Assembly (NCBI RefSeq): GCF_019061185.1
Contig: NZ_JAHQZU010000016.1
Location: 1-49,348 of the forward strand
DNA length: 49,348 nt
Source of the DNA: Paracoccus sp. Z118
Lineage (GTDB): Bacteria > Pseudomonadota > Alphaproteobacteria > Rhodobacterales > Rhodobacteraceae
Reading direction: 5' to 3'
The first letter of the stretch is position 1. Each line of letters begins with the position of its first letter. The notes beneath the pieces were generated by a model that saw nothing but the letters and a program-made list of their open reading frames with translations, was not told the DNA's origin and did not search any database. This document shows, in pieces, positions 47,033 through 49,348 of this stretch. Position numbers and translations under genes: made by a program.

Positions 47033-47381
47033 GCGTTCGGCAGAGGCTGATCTTGATCTTGCGCTGATCTTCGACTTCCTGCTGGCCGCCGCTCTCGACT
47101 TTGGCGAGCAGACCGACAGAGCATACGATCAGGCCGCGCGGCGCGTGAGAGCCATCGAGAACGCAATCTTCGCGCTCGGCGATGCTCCACATCAGGGCAC
47201 GCTGGATCACGATCTTCTACCCGGCCTGCGGCGCGTAACCAAGGAGCGGGCGATCCTGTATTTCGATATTGACGAGGACGCGCAGGTGGTGCGCGTCCTC
47301 GCGGTGTTCTTCGGCGGACAGGATCATCGTCGGCGGATGCTCATCCGCCTACTCGGAGACGAGCCGCCGCGCGCAGGATGA
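47016..47381 (+). CDS. RelE/ParE-family toxin
   Basis: The 121-residue protein fits the ParE branch of the RelE/ParE superfamily: AARRVRAIENAIFALGDAPHQGT, LLPGLRRVTKERAILYFDID and VRVLAVFFGGQDHRRRML are the characteristic blocks. There is no ATG in a suitable place. A TTG at 47016 gives AWTVERSAEADL, which aligns with the usual MAWTV-like start, and overlaps the antitoxin by 17 bases. The reading frame is intact, so the pair may be functional. ParE toxins usually poison gyrase, but that is family knowledge. Confidence 0.85.
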   Translation: MAWTVERSAEADLDLALIFDFLLAAALDFGEQTDRAYDQAARRVRAIENAIFALGDAPHQGTLDHDLLPGLRRVTKERAILYFDIDEDAQVVRVLAVFFGGQDHRRRMLIRLLGDEPPRAG

Positions 47382-47387
47382 CGGGCA

Positions 47388-48050
47388 TCAGCCCCGCTGC
47401 AAGGTTCGGGATCGCTTGATGATCTCCGGCCACCAGTCTGCTGCCAACGCCTCCCCGACATCGAGAACGGGCTGGAGCTGCCGGCGCTTGTAGATCTCGG
47501 TCGTGGGCGAACCTCCGGCGAACAGGCGATCCCGCTCGGACATCGTGATCGAAGTGTGGCCCATCACCGCCGAGATGGCGAAATCCGGCACGCGCCCGGC
47601 CAGAAAATCACCGAAGGTGTGCCGGATCGAATACCAGTTCGCCCCCGTCTGTCCTTTCGCCAAGCCCTTGTCGATCCCGGCACGCCCCACCAAGCGATGA
47701 ATCATCTGGGTCCAGTTGCGCGAGCCCTCGGCCAATGGCTTGCCCCCTGCCCGCAACAGGTATCCGCCGCCGTGCTGGGCCGTCAGCCGAGTGAGTACCT
47801 CTCCCATTGGCCCGCTGATTGGGACGATGGGCTTGCGCTTGTTCGACTGCAGTTCCCCCCATTTCATCAGGTTGATGACGCCCAGATCCAAATGAACATA
47901 CGCGCCCTCGATGTCGCACAAGGCTCCGACACGGGCGCCGGTGCCGAGCGCAAGGATCAGGAGGTCGCGCATATGCTCGCGCTCTGCAGCGTCGGTCAGT
48001 GCTGCAATCTCGTCGAACGAGAGATAGCGCCCCTTCTTCGGCCGGTCCGC
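47388..48050 (-). pseudogene. Tyrosine integrase, C-terminal half only
   Basis: The minus-strand frame contains the catalytic domain of a tyrosine integrase: GRYLSFDEIAALTDAAE, the first catalytic Arg in GTGARVGAL, YSIRHTFGDFL, VMGHTSITM and the Tyr in TTEIYKRRQL. About 220 residues are similar to integrases. The N-terminal part is absent: at about 48045-48060 the frame enters DNA of the divergent Res fragment. It belongs to a different integrase subtype from the N-terminal fragment at 9425-10060, so they are probably not halves of one gene. Confidence 0.8.
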
Positions 48051-48060
48051 CGGCGCGGTC

Positions 48061-49245
48061 CGCCCGCTGATGATCGTGGACGAGGCGCATAACGCCGTCA
48101 CGGGCCTGTCGCGCGACGTGCAGGCCCGCGTGCGCCCGGCTGCGGTGATCGAGTTCACCGCGACGCCCAAGGACCGCAACAACATCCTGTTCAACGTGAC
48201 CGCGACGGCGCTGAAGGACGAGCAGATGATCAAGCTGCCGATCCGCCTGCGACCTCACGGCGATTGGCGATCCGCCGTCGATGGCGCGCTGCGGACCCAA
48301 CGGATGCTGGAAGAGAAGGCGAAGCGCGACAAGGATCACATCCGCCCGGTGGTGCTGTATCAGGCACAGGCCAAGGGCCGCGAGCCGAATGTCGATCAGA
48401 TCCGCGACTATCTGCACCGCGAGCGGCTGGTCTCCCCGTCATGGATAAAGATCGCTACCGGCGACCGGCGCGAACTGGACGGGGTGAACCTGCGCGACCC
48501 TTCGGAGCCCACGCGCCACGTCATCACCGTGCAGGCGCTGCGCGAGGGCTGGGACTGCCTCTCGGCCTATGTCCTCTGCGCGACGCAGAAGCTCCGCAGC
48601 GCCACGGCGGTCGAGCAGTTGCTCGGCCGTGTATTGCGGATGCCTTATGCCGAGCGCCGCAAGAATCCCGCGCTGAACATGGCTTATGCCCATGTCTCGG
48701 AACCCGAGTTTCACGACACCGCAGAGGCGCTGACCGACAAGCTGCGCCAGCGCATCTCCGAACAGCGCGAGGCGGCACGAGGGGCGATGCGGCAGGCCGC
48801 ATTGTTCGGTGAAGGCGCCGCACCCACGGTGTCGAAGGACGCTACGATCCGCTTTGGCGCCTCGACCTACCGCGATGTCGCCTTGACGCCGCTGAACCGG
48901 CTCCGCTTCCAGAAACACCTGCTCGGCAACGATGCCGTCCCCGCCTTCGACGGCGACGAGACCGGCGAGGAGTTCGCCTGCGCTCAGGCTCTCGATGCGC
49001 TGGAGGAGGTCGAAGTCTGGCTACGTAACATCCCGCGGCATCGCGACAGCTTCTCGCTGCCGCTGCTGAAGGACAACTTCTACCCCGACTTCGTGGCGAA
49101 GCTGACGGACGGACGCCTGTTCGTGCTCGAATACAAGGGCGCTGACCGGGCCACCAACGAGGATACCCGCAACAAGACCCAGATCGGCGCGTGCTGGGCG
49201 CGGGCGTCCGGGCATGTCTATGCGACCGTGGAGAAGGTCAGGCAC
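48061..49245 (+). pseudogene. Type III restriction enzyme Res subunit fragment (helicase + nuclease)
   Basis: From 48061 the frame reads RPLMIVDEAHNAVTG, i.e. the Walker B DEAH box, then FTATP (motif III) and QLLGRVLRMP (motif VI). These are the second half of a superfamily 2 helicase. At the C-terminus FYPDFVAKLTDGRLFVLEYKG shows the PD-ExK nuclease motif with the expected spacing. The Walker A and the first helicase half are missing at the 5' side, and similarity seems to end at about VEKVRHGAG (49245). No Mod methyltransferase gene is visible. An ATG at 48070 exists, but translation of a partial helicase is unlikely to be useful. Confidence 0.8.
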
Positions 49246-49348
49246 GGGGCCGGGAGGCAGTGTCCCAGCGGTTGGTGTAGGAGGCCGCGCGCGGAGCCCC
49301 GGCGTAGCGCAGCGCGCGGCCGGGCGTGACGCTGGCGGCCATCGCCGA
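49246..49348. other. Unassigned end sequence after the Res fragment
   Basis: After the Res similarity stops, the sequence contains CAGTGTCCCAGCGGTTGGTG, followed by an inverted pair GCCGCGCGC / GCGCGCGGC (about 49281-49318). This may be the terminal region of another insertion sequence continuing beyond the window, but I cannot assign a family. Confidence 0.25.

Overview
The window is GC-rich chromosomal DNA from an alphaproteobacterium, most likely order Rhodobacterales and probably Paracoccus or a close relative. This rests on the recognisable families and on gene neighbourhoods such as glmU-glmS next to gph, accB-accC near aat, and aroK-aroB beside a small membrane protein and xerD. The genus is an inference. 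No rRNA, tRNA or CRISPR array was found by eye. Most of the window is dense housekeeping sequence in short, often overlapping operons on both strands.

Layout. 1-5229: a partial secreted RTX metalloprotease (serralysin type), a STAS/anti-sigma-kinase pair, a nitronate monooxygenase-like flavoprotein and serB. 5230-5765: a 536-base gap with an apparent minus-strand RNA ending in an intrinsic terminator, and a PHO box in front of phoX (5766-7757). 7984-10060: mobile-element debris made of the tail of a broken gene, an IS5-family element lacking its right end, and an integrase pseudogene with two stop codons and no catalytic half. 10108-19889: a PAP2 phosphatase, glmU-glmS, then gph, queA, an MFS-DUF924 fusion, lpdA and an atypical SDR. 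20006-28573: an M20 amidohydrolase divergent from an orphan peptide-binding protein, then a minus-strand group (purA, flavodoxin-fold oxidoreductase, DUF2842, thiamine diphosphokinase), a perfect 25-base palindrome, edd and a DUF2147 protein. 28735-36805: hisA, secG with a long tail, pyrG, aroK-aroB, two envelope proteins of unknown function and xerD. 36931-46146: a fucosyltransferase-fold/helical-repeat protein, tkt, a DMT exporter, an LpxL-like acyltransferase, accB-accC, a VOC protein and aat.

46147-49348 is accessory DNA: a more AT-rich stretch with repeated operator-like sites, a ParD/ParE-type toxin-antitoxin pair, the C-terminal half of a tyrosine integrase, and, fused head to head with it, a type III restriction (Res) fragment that has lost its 5' end and apparently its 3' end. 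This looks like several insertion and deletion events at one site.

The core genes serve central metabolism (Entner-Doudoroff, transketolase, E3), cell-wall precursors (glmS/glmU), lipid synthesis (accBC, acyltransferase), and nucleotide and aromatic amino acid synthesis. I see no clearly new multi-gene system. The best leads are the MFS-DUF924 fusion with an internal start site, the glycosyltransferase/helical-repeat protein, the SDR lacking its catalytic Tyr/Lys, the unassigned RNA upstream of serB, and the iteron-like control region of the toxin-antitoxin pair.
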